Assembly: GCF_002368075.1 (NCBI RefSeq)
Contig: NZ_AP018315.1
Location: 62,001 to 126,000, forward strand
Origin: Sphaerospermopsis kisseleviana NIES-73
GTDB taxonomy: Bacteria > Cyanobacteriota > Cyanobacteriia > Cyanobacteriales > Nostocaceae
Reading direction: 5' to 3'
Length of the DNA stretch: 64,000 nt
Shown: one piece after another, positions 7,853 through 16,925 of the stretch
How positions within the stretch are numbered: the first letter of the stretch is position 1
How the letters are laid out: every line of letters starts with the position of its first letter
Made by a program: the position numbers and the translations under genes
The notes under the pieces: model-generated
What the model saw: only the letters and a program-made list of their open reading frames with translations
What the model was told of the DNA's origin: nothing
Database searches by the model: none

Positions 7853-8473
7853 ATGAGTTTATCTAATGAATTGTGGACAGCGAATCATGATTTAGCCCTA
7901 GCTTGTTTAGAGCATCCTTTTGTACAAGGCATTGGGGATGGTACATTGCAATCTGAAAAATTTGGCTACTATGTAGGACAAGATGCTTTTTTCTTAGAAG
8001 CTTTTGCTCGTGCTTACAGTATTGCCGCAGCTAAAGCACCAGATTGGCAAGGTTTTACCATCTTTCATGATTTAGCTAGTGGTGTTTTGGAAGAATTAAA
8101 ACTACATGAAAATTATGCTCATCAATGGGGTGTGAATCTCCATGATGTAGAACCAGGAACAGCCACCCGTCGGTATACTGATTTTTTGTTGGCCACTGCT
8201 TGGACTGGGGAAGTGGGTTTAACTGCTGCTGCAATGTCTCCCTGTATGCGTTTGTATGCTTTTTTGGGAACAAGTTTAGCGGCTGATGGTATTCCTGAAC
8301 ACCGATATACAAATTGGATTCAAACTTATGGTGGTGCAGAATTTCAACCATTAACACAGCAATTAGACAGTTTAGTTGATAATTATGCTGTTGATTCCTC
8401 TAAACTTCATTCAACATACCGCTATGCTATGGTCTGTGAATATGACTTTTTTGAAGCTGCTTGGATGAGATAA
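7853..8473 (+). CDS. tenA: TenA-family protein (thiaminase II / aminopyrimidine aminohydrolase-like)
   Basis: The 206-residue all-helical protein matches TenA. It has LWTANHDLALACLEHPFVQGI at the start, the YVGQDAFFLEAFARAYSIAAAKA helix, MSPCMRLYAFLG with the cysteine typical of the catalytic site, and the C-terminal CEYDFFEAAW with the conserved glutamate. TenA hydrolyses degraded thiamine pyrimidines for salvage; some members have other substrates. I prefer the ATG at 7853, preceded by GAGG, over the GTG at 7847. It stands alone, with no thi genes beside it. Confidence 0.85.
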   Translation: MSLSNELWTANHDLALACLEHPFVQGIGDGTLQSEKFGYYVGQDAFFLEAFARAYSIAAAKAPDWQGFTIFHDLASGVLEELKLHENYAHQWGVNLHDVEPGTATRRYTDFLLATAWTGEVGLTAAAMSPCMRLYAFLGTSLAADGIPEHRYTNWIQTYGGAEFQPLTQQLDSLVDNYAVDSSKLHSTYRYAMVCEYDFFEAAWMR

Positions 8474-8597
8474 ATTTCACCCAAGAATTTAACCTATAAA
8501 TCTTAATATTCTGAATTATTGATTACTTTTATTCGCTGGTTATAGTGCTAGTTTGGGATTGTTGTCTGTTAGTAAAATAACTACAAAATACCCAAAA

Positions 8598-9041
8598 ATG
8601 TCTGTAAATATTATAGTTGCGTATTTACATTATCTGAGTTTCATGTTGTGTTTTGGTGCTTTGACATTAGAAGCATTTACTTTAAAAAAAGAGTTGAGTT
8701 TGCATGAAGCTTGGAGAATAGTAATTGCTGATGCGGTTTATGGTATATCAGCAGTTGGTATTCTTGTTACAGGTATTTTGCGTGTTCTCTATTTTGGTAA
8801 AGGTACAGAATATTATTTAAATAATCCATTTTTTTACGTTAAAGTAACAATATTTTTGCTGGTAGGTTTATTATCTATTTATCCTACGGTTTCCTTTATT
8901 AATTGGGTAAAAGATTTACTGCAAAATCAATCGCCTAAACTAGATTCAATAAAATTAGATCGTCTGCTGTTGTTAATTAGAGTTGAACTGGTTGGTTTTA
9001 TTTTGATTCCGTTGTTAGCAACAATTATGGCAAGATATTAA
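8598..9041 (+). CDS. DUF2214-like membrane protein
   Basis: This is a small integral membrane protein of about 147 residues with four hydrophobic segments: IVAYLHYLSFMLCFGALTLE, VYGISAVGILVTGILRVLYF, FFYVKVTIFLLVGLLSIYP and VELVGFILIPLLATIMARY. The GTEYYLNNPFFYVK loop is typical of DUF2214 proteins common in cyanobacteria. The ATG at 8598 is preferred; an upstream TTG would add 15 residues without hydrophobic character. The function is unknown. Confidence 0.7.
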   Translation: MSVNIIVAYLHYLSFMLCFGALTLEAFTLKKELSLHEAWRIVIADAVYGISAVGILVTGILRVLYFGKGTEYYLNNPFFYVKVTIFLLVGLLSIYPTVSFINWVKDLLQNQSPKLDSIKLDRLLLLIRVELVGFILIPLLATIMARY

Positions 9042-9219
9042 CAATTGAGAATTGAAAATGGACAATTGACAATTACAGCAGTTTCTGAAGATATGAAGTA
9101 CACCTTTGGCGGGCAAGATGCCCGCACCACAAGAGTTTGATGATTTGTTTTTTTACCTCATAACATCGGTAAGTGCTGTATATATATTTTACTAATTATC
9201 AATTGTTAATTGTCAATTA

Positions 9220-9822
9220 TCAATTGTTTAAACTCTGCCACAAATACCAACAAGCAATAGTGCGGTAAGGTTGCCATTGTTGGGCGATTTGTTCTAATGT
9301 TTTTTTATTGGGCAAATCATCCAAATTATAAAGATTACGAATAGCAGCACGAATACCTAAGTCATCAACAGGTAAAATATCCCAACGATGTAATCTGAAA
9401 ATCAGCAACATTTGTACAGTCCAGCGTCCTATTCCTTTGACTACAATTAAGGATTTAATGATTGTTTCATCGTCCATTGTTTGCAGTTCATCTATGTTTG
9501 GCAGTTCTGTAAAACGTTGTGCTAAGTCTTTGAGATATGTAATTTTAGGACGGGAAATACCCACAGAACGTAAAATATCATCGGGTGTATTGAGAATATC
9601 ATTAGCTGTTAATGAATTATGATAAAGTTGTAAAAATCTCTGGTGAATAGCTGCTGCTGCTTTTCCTGAAAGTTGCTGATAAATGATAGCGCGAGATAAA
9701 CAATAAAATAAATCTCCGGTTTGTTGTACCTGGTTTAGTCTGCATTCTCCTATCTGCAATATGACATCTGCTAAAATAGGGTCTTGTTTAAGTGTTTTGA
9801 TGGCAACGGAGTAATTTATCAT
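9220..9822 (-). CDS. AlkA-like DNA-3-methyladenine glycosylase (HhH-GPD)
   Basis: The 200-residue protein has the helix-hairpin-helix LIVVKGIGRWTVQMLL at residues 125-140 and the catalytic aspartate region ILPVDDLGIR just after it. The N-terminal FYCLSRAIIYQQLSGKAA is the usual start of the glycosylase core. There is no Fe-S cysteine cluster, which argues for AlkA rather than MutY/Nth. It would remove alkylated purines from DNA. The ATG at 9822 lies 22 bp from the stop of the upstream hydrolase gene on the same strand, so the two may be co-transcribed. Confidence 0.88.
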   Translation of the reverse strand: MINYSVAIKTLKQDPILADVILQIGECRLNQVQQTGDLFYCLSRAIIYQQLSGKAAAAIHQRFLQLYHNSLTANDILNTPDDILRSVGISRPKITYLKDLAQRFTELPNIDELQTMDDETIIKSLIVVKGIGRWTVQMLLIFRLHRWDILPVDDLGIRAAIRNLYNLDDLPNKKTLEQIAQQWQPYRTIACWYLWQSLNN

Positions 9823-9844
9823 TAATTAGCTATTTCCTCAAATT

Positions 9845-10705
9845 TTAAATGCTGATAGTGAGAAAATTAATAATTTCATCTAAGAGTAATTGGGGTTCAT
9901 CAACGCGGATCAAATGACCGCTATTTTCAAATATTTTCAAATGGGCGTTAGGAATAGCTTGGGCAATTTCTTCAGAAAATTCTGGGGGACAGATCCAGTC
10001 ATGTCTTCCGGCAATTACAAGTGTTGGTGAGGTAATTTTAGGTAATTCGTTGAGAATATTATAGTTTCTTAAAAAGCCACTAAAGGCAATGTTAATGGCA
10101 TCAACTGAGAGGATAGTTTGGTCTGAGTCTGGGGAATTTGTTTTCCGGTTATTGCTTTGGCAATACATTGGATTCATGATTTTAAAAAATTGCCGTAGCT
10201 GTTCTTCGTTTTCAAAATTACCTGCCCAAAGTTTTAGAGAGATCGCTTTTTGTTCTGGGTTTCCTCTTTGTGCTAAAATTTCTTGAGCGCGTTGTAAAAA
10301 ACGAGAACTTGCTGTTGTGGCAATTACTATTAAATGAGAAACATTTTGTGGATATTTGATAGCATAGGAAAGAGCAACCATACCCCCATAGGAAGAACCA
10401 ATTAAAATAATTTTTTCTAACCCCAAATATTGACGTAATGCTTCCATGTCGTCAACGTTATTTTCTAGGGTATAGGTTTCTTTTAGTCCACGGGCTGACC
10501 TTCCCTGACCCCGATGATCAAAATAGACCATTTGTAAATGATGACTGAGGGGAGAAAAGCAGGGTTTATAACTGGTGTGGTCTACTCCAGGTCCACCATG
10601 AATGATGAAAGCAACAGGTTTTTCACGTATTCCCTGTTCTTCAACTGCTAAACCACAACCGTCAATATCAAAATAGATTTCTGTATCTCTGATTTTTGCT
10701 TTCAT
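9845..10705 (-). CDS. alpha/beta hydrolase, proline-iminopeptidase-like
   Basis: The protein has the oxyanion-hole motif HGGPGVDHTSY, the DHRGQGRS strand, the nucleophile elbow GSSYGGM, and a late acid/histidine region (AGRHDWICPP and ENSGHLIRVDEP). HGGPG is typical of the prolyl iminopeptidase/tricorn group, but substrates vary widely. A TTG start at 10732 would add nine basic residues; the ATG at 10705 with GAAGAG upstream is more likely. It is the first gene of a possible pair with the AlkA-like gene. Confidence 0.8.
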   Translation of the reverse strand: MKAKIRDTEIYFDIDGCGLAVEEQGIREKPVAFIIHGGPGVDHTSYKPCFSPLSHHLQMVYFDHRGQGRSARGLKETYTLENNVDDMEALRQYLGLEKIILIGSSYGGMVALSYAIKYPQNVSHLIVIATTASSRFLQRAQEILAQRGNPEQKAISLKLWAGNFENEEQLRQFFKIMNPMYCQSNNRKTNSPDSDQTILSVDAINIAFSGFLRNYNILNELPKITSPTLVIAGRHDWICPPEFSEEIAQAIPNAHLKIFENSGHLIRVDEPQLLLDEIINFLTISI

Positions 10706-10848
10706 TTTTAATTTACTCTTCAAAATAAACAAGATAATATTTAATCATTGTTTGGCGATCGCTAAATCTGACTAATAGGAAGTTACTGAATACCTCTGAT
10801 TCCAAGATTAATTACCAAATTCTGTTAGTTGACATTTTTAGGGTAAAG

Positions 10849-10912
10849 TTAGCGATTCAAAATTAGCGATTCAAAATTAGCGATTCAAAATTAGCGATTC
10901 AAAATTAGCGAT
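10849..10912. repeat. 14-bp tandem repeat TTAGCGATTCAAAA, 4 full units
   Basis: Four exact consecutive units of TTAGCGATTCAAAA run from 10849 to 10904, and a fifth begins but resolves into TTAGCGATCGC, a HIP1 site. The array lies upstream of the hydrolase gene and downstream of the next minus-strand gene. It is likely a slippage product seeded by HIP1-like sequence. Confidence 0.9.
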
Positions 10913-10942
10913 CGCATCGTTCACCGTAGGCATCACCCTACA

Positions 10943-11311
10943 TCAAACTGACACTGGAACTCGCTTTTCTAAGCGATTTTTAAGTTCTAGATTCAGGTTA
11001 TCACCACTGCGATGAGCTTCCCAGTTTCCAGAACCAAAGATACCTAAATCCCATGTTCCCTGCATGAAATCATCATTTTCGGATACAGTACCCTGATAAT
11101 TTACTGGTGTTTGTTTGTGGAGCAAATATTTTTTAGTAAATTGCACCCGTCGGCCAATTACTTCACCACTTAACCGGGCTTCTCCCAGATAACTGTCGTC
11201 AAGGATATTACCAGTCAATGTATTACCAGATTGAATAAAAGTTGCTTCAAACCGAGTCGGGTTTCCCTCTTGCCAGTAAGTTCCCAACCACATACCACTC
11301 AAGTCTGCCAT
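10943..11311 (-). CDS. small beta-rich protein of unknown function
   Basis: The 122-residue protein starts MADLSGMWLGTYWQEG and alternates short strands (FEATFIQSGNTLTGNIL, ARLSGEVIGRRVQFTKKY, VNYQGTVSENDDFMQGTWDL). This is the pattern of a small lipocalin- or avidin-like beta barrel that may bind a ligand. There is no signal peptide, so it should be cytosolic. I do not recognise a named family. It is monocistronic. Confidence 0.6.
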   Translation of the reverse strand: MADLSGMWLGTYWQEGNPTRFEATFIQSGNTLTGNILDDSYLGEARLSGEVIGRRVQFTKKYLLHKQTPVNYQGTVSENDDFMQGTWDLGIFGSGNWEAHRSGDNLNLELKNRLEKRVPVSV

Positions 11312-11553
11312 AAGTTAGGTTTTTAAACTGTTAATAAAATATAGCAATCAAACATGAACGTGCAAGCCCAAGAAACCAAAACGAAATTTAATCCATCAGG
11401 AGAAGAACACAACCTAAATCAAATCCCATCTTGCTAAACATTGCCGAAAATAGAAGTTGAAGACTCTTATCAAAATTTGAACATCAAGGGGAATTCTGAT
11501 TATCTTAAACAAAGGTTACAATATATTCAGGGGATTATTCATGCCGTTATAAA

Positions 11554-11895
11554 TTATTGTTCCAAATAATCTATCACTGTCTCCAGGTCTAACATTGCCT
11601 GATTGAATCTATTTAACATTGCTTCTGCTACTTCTGGGGGAGCATCAACTTTTGCTAGTTTTTCTCTTACTACAAAGTCCAGGGCTTCTACCCACAATGC
11701 TAAATTGGTGTGCTGGGCTGCTTTTAATAATCCCATATTTGTAAGCACTGCTAAATGAAACCCAAGCTGGTTTTGTCCACCGTATCCCATGTATCCGTTA
11801 CTCAATTCTAATTTTTGGGGCGTGAATTCTACATATTGGTCAAAGGTAATTCCAGTAGGTTCTAATTTTGGTTGAGGTAATGGTGGTTGAGTCAT
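11554..11895 (-). CDS. conserved-looking protein of unknown function
   Basis: The 113-residue protein has a proline-rich start (TQPPLPQPKLEPTGITF) and a helical body (AVLTNMGLLKAAQHTNLALW, EALDFVVREKL, ALDLETVIDYLEQ-like end). No catalytic motif is visible. It starts 4 bp after the stop of the upstream small gene, so the two are translated from one mRNA. The helical character and pairing would fit a two-component complex such as a toxin-antitoxin pair, but no diagnostic motif supports that. Confidence 0.55.
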   Translation of the reverse strand: MTQPPLPQPKLEPTGITFDQYVEFTPQKLELSNGYMGYGGQNQLGFHLAVLTNMGLLKAAQHTNLALWVEALDFVVREKLAKVDAPPEVAEAMLNRFNQAMLDLETVIDYLEQ

Positions 11896-11899
11896 AATG

Positions 11900-12247
11900 T
11901 TAAGCAGCTAGTAATTTTGACATTTGTAACATTCTATTATTCCAGTTCTCTAATTCCTTAGTAAATTGATTTTTAGTTTCTGTGTAACTCCAGGCTTCTA
12001 CATTAAATAACCAACGAGTTAGAAATCTTCCTAAATTTGCTAACTCAAAAGCATGATCAAATTCTACATCAGGGGCAATCCACTCTATAAAATACATTGT
12101 CTCTTTAATCAGAGTTCTGACTACTTCATTATTATCATGATCTTCTGATAATCTCTGAATCTGTTTTAAGTGATTACTTAAATTATTTAACCTGATAGAA
12201 ACATCATCCTTAATAAAACTTGCTTGGTTATAGGTTAAGTTAGTCAT
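11900..12247 (-). CDS. small helical protein of unknown function, first gene of a pair
   Basis: About 115 residues from the ATG at 12247; a GTG at 12271 would add eight. It is almost entirely helical: VSIRLNNLSNHLKQIQRLSE, VVRTLIKETMYFIEWIAPDV and TKELENWNNRMLQMSKLLAA. It ends 4 bp before the start of the next gene. The first half has the feel of a four-helix bundle, but the R-x4-6-H motif of HEPN RNases is not present. The function is not known. Confidence 0.55.
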   Translation of the reverse strand: MTNLTYNQASFIKDDVSIRLNNLSNHLKQIQRLSEDHDNNEVVRTLIKETMYFIEWIAPDVEFDHAFELANLGRFLTRWLFNVEAWSYTETKNQFTKELENWNNRMLQMSKLLAA

Positions 12248-12538
12248 CCTAGAAACCCCATAATACTGCACAGAATGAAGGAAGAAATTTAATTATCCGT
12301 ATTTATCTGCGGTCATCTGCGTACATCTGCGGTTAATTATTCTTGACATCTTATTCTATGCAACTTCATATTAATTTGGTATTATACTTAATCACTAAAT
12401 ATCCTAGTTTGGAAACAGCCGTTTTTAATACTCATCTTCTATAAGTATACAAATTGTAATTTTTGGTTGTTATATTCTCACCAAATTCATGTATGCTAAA
12501 TATTAAAGTTTATCTCCATAAATGATGAGAACAAAGCT

Positions 12539-15500
12539 ATGAAAATCCTTCATGGCACCTGGATACCTAACACAGAAACCGACTTTATTCAGTCAGGTTC
12601 ATTTTATCTGTGGGTAGAAACGCCTGTACTAAAAAACAAACGCAATTCTAAACAACAGATTCATCCTGGACATCTCTCCAAAGATGAATTATTGCAATTT
12701 TTAGTTCAGGAATTAGGAATCAAAGAACCATTACCCATATTAAAAGAACGCATATCTGCTAAATATTTTGCGCTGCCAACCGCCGATAATCAACCTTTAC
12801 CCTCCCCAGAATTAATCAAGTATCTAGAAATAGAAACACCGGAAGAATACACAGAATTTCAATATTGGCAAGTAGATTGTTATCAAACATTAACTTCTCT
12901 TAAAAGTAATACACCAGGTATTAATATTATTAGACTGCTTAACGATATTCATTTTTTAGCAATCAATAACCTGAGCGAAATTCAACTCGGTTCTGATTTA
13001 TTATTTTGGTATCACTATACCCAATCATTCAAGCAAATCATTCTCAAACACCAATATATCCCGACTCTCAAATATCGCCAATTGGAATCCGCTCAAACCA
13101 AAAGTAAAAGTAAAACTAAAAAACCGATTCCAACTGCTTTTGAAATTTATACTGGGTGGGAAATTATTTCTGAACAGTATGAAGCTAATATTCAGAAATA
13201 TATTGAATATATGCCATTGATTTGTGTAGCTGGTTCAGCCACAAAGAATGAAAATATTGATTTTTTTGATGAAGAAACCCTATTACGCCACTTTTCTGAA
13301 TCTATCCTCAATAACATAGTTAATCATACACCCTCAACCATTGCTTTTGATAAACAAATTACAGATTCCTTAGTTTACTATTGTTTTTATTCGCAACAGC
13401 ATAATCCCCGCACAACGAATGTAACCTTAGAAGAATACAAACAATGGCAACTTTGGAAAAGTAAAATTACTCGCTCCCAATCAGAATTACCTTTTTATCT
13501 GTGTTTTCAATTAAATTCTCCTCCTGCTGAACAAATAGACAACTGGGAAATGCAGTTTTTGGTGTCTAGTAAACAAGACCCTTCTTTAAAGTTAGCTTTG
13601 GCAGATTATTGGCCAATGAAAAAAGGGATTGGGGATTGGGGATTGGGGACTGGGAAAGATGGGGAGAATAACAGATACCCAGCAACGAATGTTCAATCTT
13701 CAATTCAGAGTCTGTTTGGTGAAAACTTTGAAACTAATTTGTTGTTAAATTTAGGATACGCAGCGCGGATGTATCCTCAATTATGGCAAGGATTAGAAAC
13801 AGATACTCCTATAGGAATGCAACTTTCATTAGAATCAGCATTTGCATTTTTACAAGAAAGTGCTTGGGTGTTAGAAGATGCAGGTTTTAAAGTTACTGTT
13901 CCTGCTTGGTATACTCCTGCTGGTCGTCGTCGTGCTAAACTGCGACTCAAAGCTTCCGGTAACAGTCGTTCTGCAACTAAGGGAGAAAACAAAAGTTATT
14001 TTGGTTTAAATTCTTTGGTGCAATATGAATATGAATTAGCAATTGGTGAGGAAGTTGTTACTAAACAAGAATGGGAACAATTAATTAATGCTAAAGCTCC
14101 CTTAGTGCATTTTCGCGGTCAATGGATGGAATTAGACCGTGATAAAATGCAGCAATTGTTAGAATTTTGGCAATCTCAAGGTGAAGAAAAACCAGAGATG
14201 TCTGTCTTGGAATTTCTACAACGGAATGCGGAAGCTGGGGAAGATTGGGATATTGAACATGATGAAATTTTGTCAGATATGATGGTGAAACTACAAGATA
14301 AAAGTAGATTAGAACCAATTTCTGACCAATTAAATTTGCAAGGTAATCTGCGAGAATATCAAAAGCGTGGTGTGGCTTGGTTAGAATATTTGGAACGGTT
14401 GGGTTTAAATGGTTGTTTAGCAGATGATATGGGTTTAGGGAAGTCGGTACAGGTAATTGCTAGACTTGTTCAGGAGAGAGAGTCACTTCCTTTTGAGAGG
14501 GAGATAGGAACATCGGAAGATGAGAGAAACAAGAAGGATAAAGAAGATAGAGGAAATGGGAGAGATGGAGAGAATGTCAACCGTTCTCAAACATCTGTGT
14601 TACCAACATTATTAATTGCACCGACATCTGTAGTTGGTAACTGGCAAAAGGAAATTGCTAAATTTGCACCGCATCTTCAGAGTATGGTACATCATGGGAG
14701 CGATCGCCTACAAACTGTTCCTGAATTCAAAACCGCTTGTCAGCAGTATGATGTAATCATTACCTCTTTTACCCTAGCACGCAAAGATGAAAAACTACTG
14801 CAAAGTATAGAGTGGCAAAGAATTGTTTTAGATGAAGCACAAAATATCAAAAATCCTAAAGCTGCACAAACCAAAGCTATTCTCAAACTTGCAGCTAAAC
14901 ACCGACTAGCTTTAACAGGAACTCCTGTTGAAAACCGTTTGTTAGATTTATGGTCAATTTTTAATTTTTTGAATCCTGGTTACTTAGGTAAAGAAGCACA
15001 GTTTCGCAAATCTTTTGAAGTCCCTATTCAAAAAGATAACGATAGAGTCAAATCAAGCACTCTCAAAAAATTAGTTGAACCTTTAATTTTACGGCGAGTC
15101 AAAACTGATAAATCTATTATTAACGATTTACCAGATAAAGTTGAACAAAAACTCTACACCAATCTGACTAAAGAACAAGCTTCATTGTATGAAGTAGTCG
15201 TCAAAGATGTAGAAGAGAAATTACAAACAGCAGAAGGAATTCAACGCAAAGGTTTAATCCTTTCAACTTTGATGAAATTAAAGCAGATTTGTAATCATCC
15301 TGCTCAATTTTTACAAGATAACAGCGAATTTTCTACAGAACGTTCTCACAAACTCAGTCGCTTAGTAGAAATGGTAGATGAAGCTGTTTCTGAAGGTGAA
15401 AGTTTGCTAATATTTAGTCATTTTACGGAAGTTTGCGAACAAATTGAGAAACACATCAAACATAATTTACATTGTAACACTTACTATCTGCATGGTGGCA

Positions 15501-15886
15501 CAAGTAGCCAACGTCGGGAACAGATGATTACTGAATTTCAAGACCCGGATACAGAAGCATCTGTGTTTATTCTATCACTAAAAGCAGGTGGTGTAGGTAT
15601 CACTTTAACTAAAGCGAATCACATTTTTCATTTTGATAGATGGTGGAATCCAGCAGTTGAAAATCAAGCCACAGATAGAGCTTTTCGGATTGGGCAGAAA
15701 AAGAATGTGTTTGTGCATAAATTTGTGGCGATTGGTACTTTAGAAGAGAAAATAGACCAAATGATAGAAGATAAGAAAAAACTGTCTGCTGCGGTGGTTG
15801 GCAATGATGAATCTTGGTTAACGGAGTTAGATAACGAGGCATTTAAACAACTGATTGCTTTAAATAAAAGTGCAATTTTGGAGTAA
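12539..15886 (+). CDS. Snf2-family DEAD/DEAH-box helicase (bacterial HelZ/RapA-like)
   Basis: The 1115-residue protein has a ~600-residue N-terminal region found in bacterial Snf2 proteins, followed by the ATPase. Walker A is DDMGLGKSVQVIA (~627-639), the DEAH-like box is LDEAQN (~763), motif III is LTGTPVENRL, and helicase motifs IV-VI include HGGTSSQRREQ, LKAGGVGITLT and QATDRAFRIGQ. It would translocate on duplex DNA to remodel protein-DNA complexes. Two insertions look recent: GIGDWGLGTGKDG (~362-374), encoded by a GGGATTGGGGATTGGGGA run, and a charged stretch before the LLIAPTS motif. It forms an operon with the SWIM gene. Confidence 0.93.
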   Translation: MKILHGTWIPNTETDFIQSGSFYLWVETPVLKNKRNSKQQIHPGHLSKDELLQFLVQELGIKEPLPILKERISAKYFALPTADNQPLPSPELIKYLEIETPEEYTEFQYWQVDCYQTLTSLKSNTPGINIIRLLNDIHFLAINNLSEIQLGSDLLFWYHYTQSFKQIILKHQYIPTLKYRQLESAQTKSKSKTKKPIPTAFEIYTGWEIISEQYEANIQKYIEYMPLICVAGSATKNENIDFFDEETLLRHFSESILNNIVNHTPSTIAFDKQITDSLVYYCFYSQQHNPRTTNVTLEEYKQWQLWKSKITRSQSELPFYLCFQLNSPPAEQIDNWEMQFLVSSKQDPSLKLALADYWPMKKGIGDWGLGTGKDGENNRYPATNVQSSIQSLFGENFETNLLLNLGYAARMYPQLWQGLETDTPIGMQLSLESAFAFLQESAWVLEDAGFKVTVPAWYTPAGRRRAKLRLKASGNSRSATKGENKSYFGLNSLVQYEYELAIGEEVVTKQEWEQLINAKAPLVHFRGQWMELDRDKMQQLLEFWQSQGEEKPEMSVLEFLQRNAEAGEDWDIEHDEILSDMMVKLQDKSRLEPISDQLNLQGNLREYQKRGVAWLEYLERLGLNGCLADDMGLGKSVQVIARLVQERESLPFEREIGTSEDERNKKDKEDRGNGRDGENVNRSQTSVLPTLLIAPTSVVGNWQKEIAKFAPHLQSMVHHGSDRLQTVPEFKTACQQYDVIITSFTLARKDEKLLQSIEWQRIVLDEAQNIKNPKAAQTKAILKLAAKHRLALTGTPVENRLLDLWSIFNFLNPGYLGKEAQFRKSFEVPIQKDNDRVKSSTLKKLVEPLILRRVKTDKSIINDLPDKVEQKLYTNLTKEQASLYEVVVKDVEEKLQTAEGIQRKGLILSTLMKLKQICNHPAQFLQDNSEFSTERSHKLSRLVEMVDEAVSEGESLLIFSHFTEVCEQIEKHIKHNLHCNTYYLHGGTSSQRREQMITEFQDPDTEASVFILSLKAGGVGITLTKANHIFHFDRWWNPAVENQATDRAFRIGQKKNVFVHKFVAIGTLEEKIDQMIEDKKKLSAAVVGNDESWLTELDNEAFKQLIALNKSAILE

Positions 15887-15889
15887 AAT

Positions 15890-15999
15890 AAGTAGTTGTA
15901 AATAAATTGTATATTTAGGAGAGGGAACAGGAAACAGATAAGAAGTACAGAGATTTTTGTTTGTTCTGAAAATGTTAAATTAATTTTATTCAGGTACTT
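15890..15999. mobile_element. family E element filling the helicase-SWIM spacer (110 bp)
   Basis: The element runs from AAGTAGTTG to CAGGTACTT with imperfect terminal inverted repeats and matches the copies at 50988-51096 and, inverted and decayed, at 25934-26041. Its ends lie 3 bp after the helicase stop and 3 bp before the SWIM start codon, so the whole intergenic spacer is this element. The interior is AT-rich (GAGAGGGAACAGG ... AATGTTAAATTAATTTT). Confidence 0.75.
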
Positions 16000-16002
16000 G
16001 TT

Positions 16003-16842
16003 ATGGTTAAATTCAGTCGGACATGGTGGGGCGATCGCTTTATTCAAGCATTAGAAAATTTTACTGATGATAGTCGCCTGCAAAGAGGTCGTTCCTATGC
16101 CAATAATGGGAAAGTTTTAAATTTTGAAATCGAACAAAATCATATAACTGCCAGAGTCAAAGGTTCAATTAATCCTTACTTTAGCGTGTATAAAGAACCG
16201 ACTTACAATATTTCTATTGAAATTAAAGCGATCGCTAAAAGTAGTTGGAATGAAGCTATTGATCAGCTATCATCTAAAGCGAGTATTGTTTCTAGGTTGT
16301 TACTAAATGAAGTTCCAGAGAATATAGAAGATACTTTTCAGGAACTGGGATTACACTTATTACCTCATAGTAGTAAGGATTTTAAAACTAAATGTTCCTG
16401 TCCAGATTATGCTAACCCCTGTAAACACATTGCTGGAGTTTATTATTTAGTTGCTTCCCAATTAGATAATAACCCATTTCTATTATTTGAACTACGTGGT
16501 TTATCAAAACAGGAACTTCAGACTAAACTAGCTAATTCTAACTTAGGTAAAGCACTAGCACAGGAATTGAACACCCAAGAAATTTGCTTAGAATCTTCTA
16601 CTTCGTTTTATACCAAGCTAGAAAAACAATATGTTAGTGAAAAGCCAAGTGTACGGGAATTTTGGTTAGGGAAAAAGCGTTTACCTCAAACTATAGAAGT
16701 ACCAACTTCTAGTGGTGTTTCCGCAATTCTTGTTAAGAAACAAGGAGATTTTCCGGCTTTTTGGCATAAAGATAATTCGTTTATTGACACAATGGAGGAA
16801 TTTTATCAACGGGTAAAAACGAAAAACCAAAGTTTAATTTAG
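16003..16842 (+). CDS. SWIM zinc-finger protein, Snf2 helicase partner
   Basis: The 279-residue protein has the SWIM motif CSCPDYANPCKHIAG (C131, C133, C140, H142), a zinc-binding module for DNA or protein contacts. SWIM proteins sit next to Snf2 helicases in many bacteria and are thought to work with them. The N-terminal TWWGDRFIQALENFTDDSRLQ is typical of this partner family. The ATG is preceded only by the end of a repeat element and no Shine-Dalgarno is visible. A 13-nt sequence GGTACTTGTTATG occurs both at its start (15993) and just past its stop (16851). Confidence 0.9.
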   Translation: MVKFSRTWWGDRFIQALENFTDDSRLQRGRSYANNGKVLNFEIEQNHITARVKGSINPYFSVYKEPTYNISIEIKAIAKSSWNEAIDQLSSKASIVSRLLLNEVPENIEDTFQELGLHLLPHSSKDFKTKCSCPDYANPCKHIAGVYYLVASQLDNNPFLLFELRGLSKQELQTKLANSNLGKALAQELNTQEICLESSTSFYTKLEKQYVSEKPSVREFWLGKKRLPQTIEVPTSSGVSAILVKKQGDFPAFWHKDNSFIDTMEEFYQRVKTKNQSLI

Positions 16843-16925
16843 GGCTTCTTCGGTACTTGTTATGCTAAATCTAGTTTAAAAAACCTATGTATATTTAGTT
16901 TTGGAAAAACCTGGCAGTATGAGAA

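Noticed and set aside
10849..10912. Tandem repeat considered as a CRISPR or iteron array
   Set aside because: The 14-bp units are contiguous with no spacers and merge into a HIP1 site; simple slippage explains it.
15664..16047. 127-codon frame antisense to the end of the helicase and start of the SWIM gene
   Set aside because: It lies opposite two well supported genes and across a repeat element; its peptide is phenylalanine/leucine rich with no motif.
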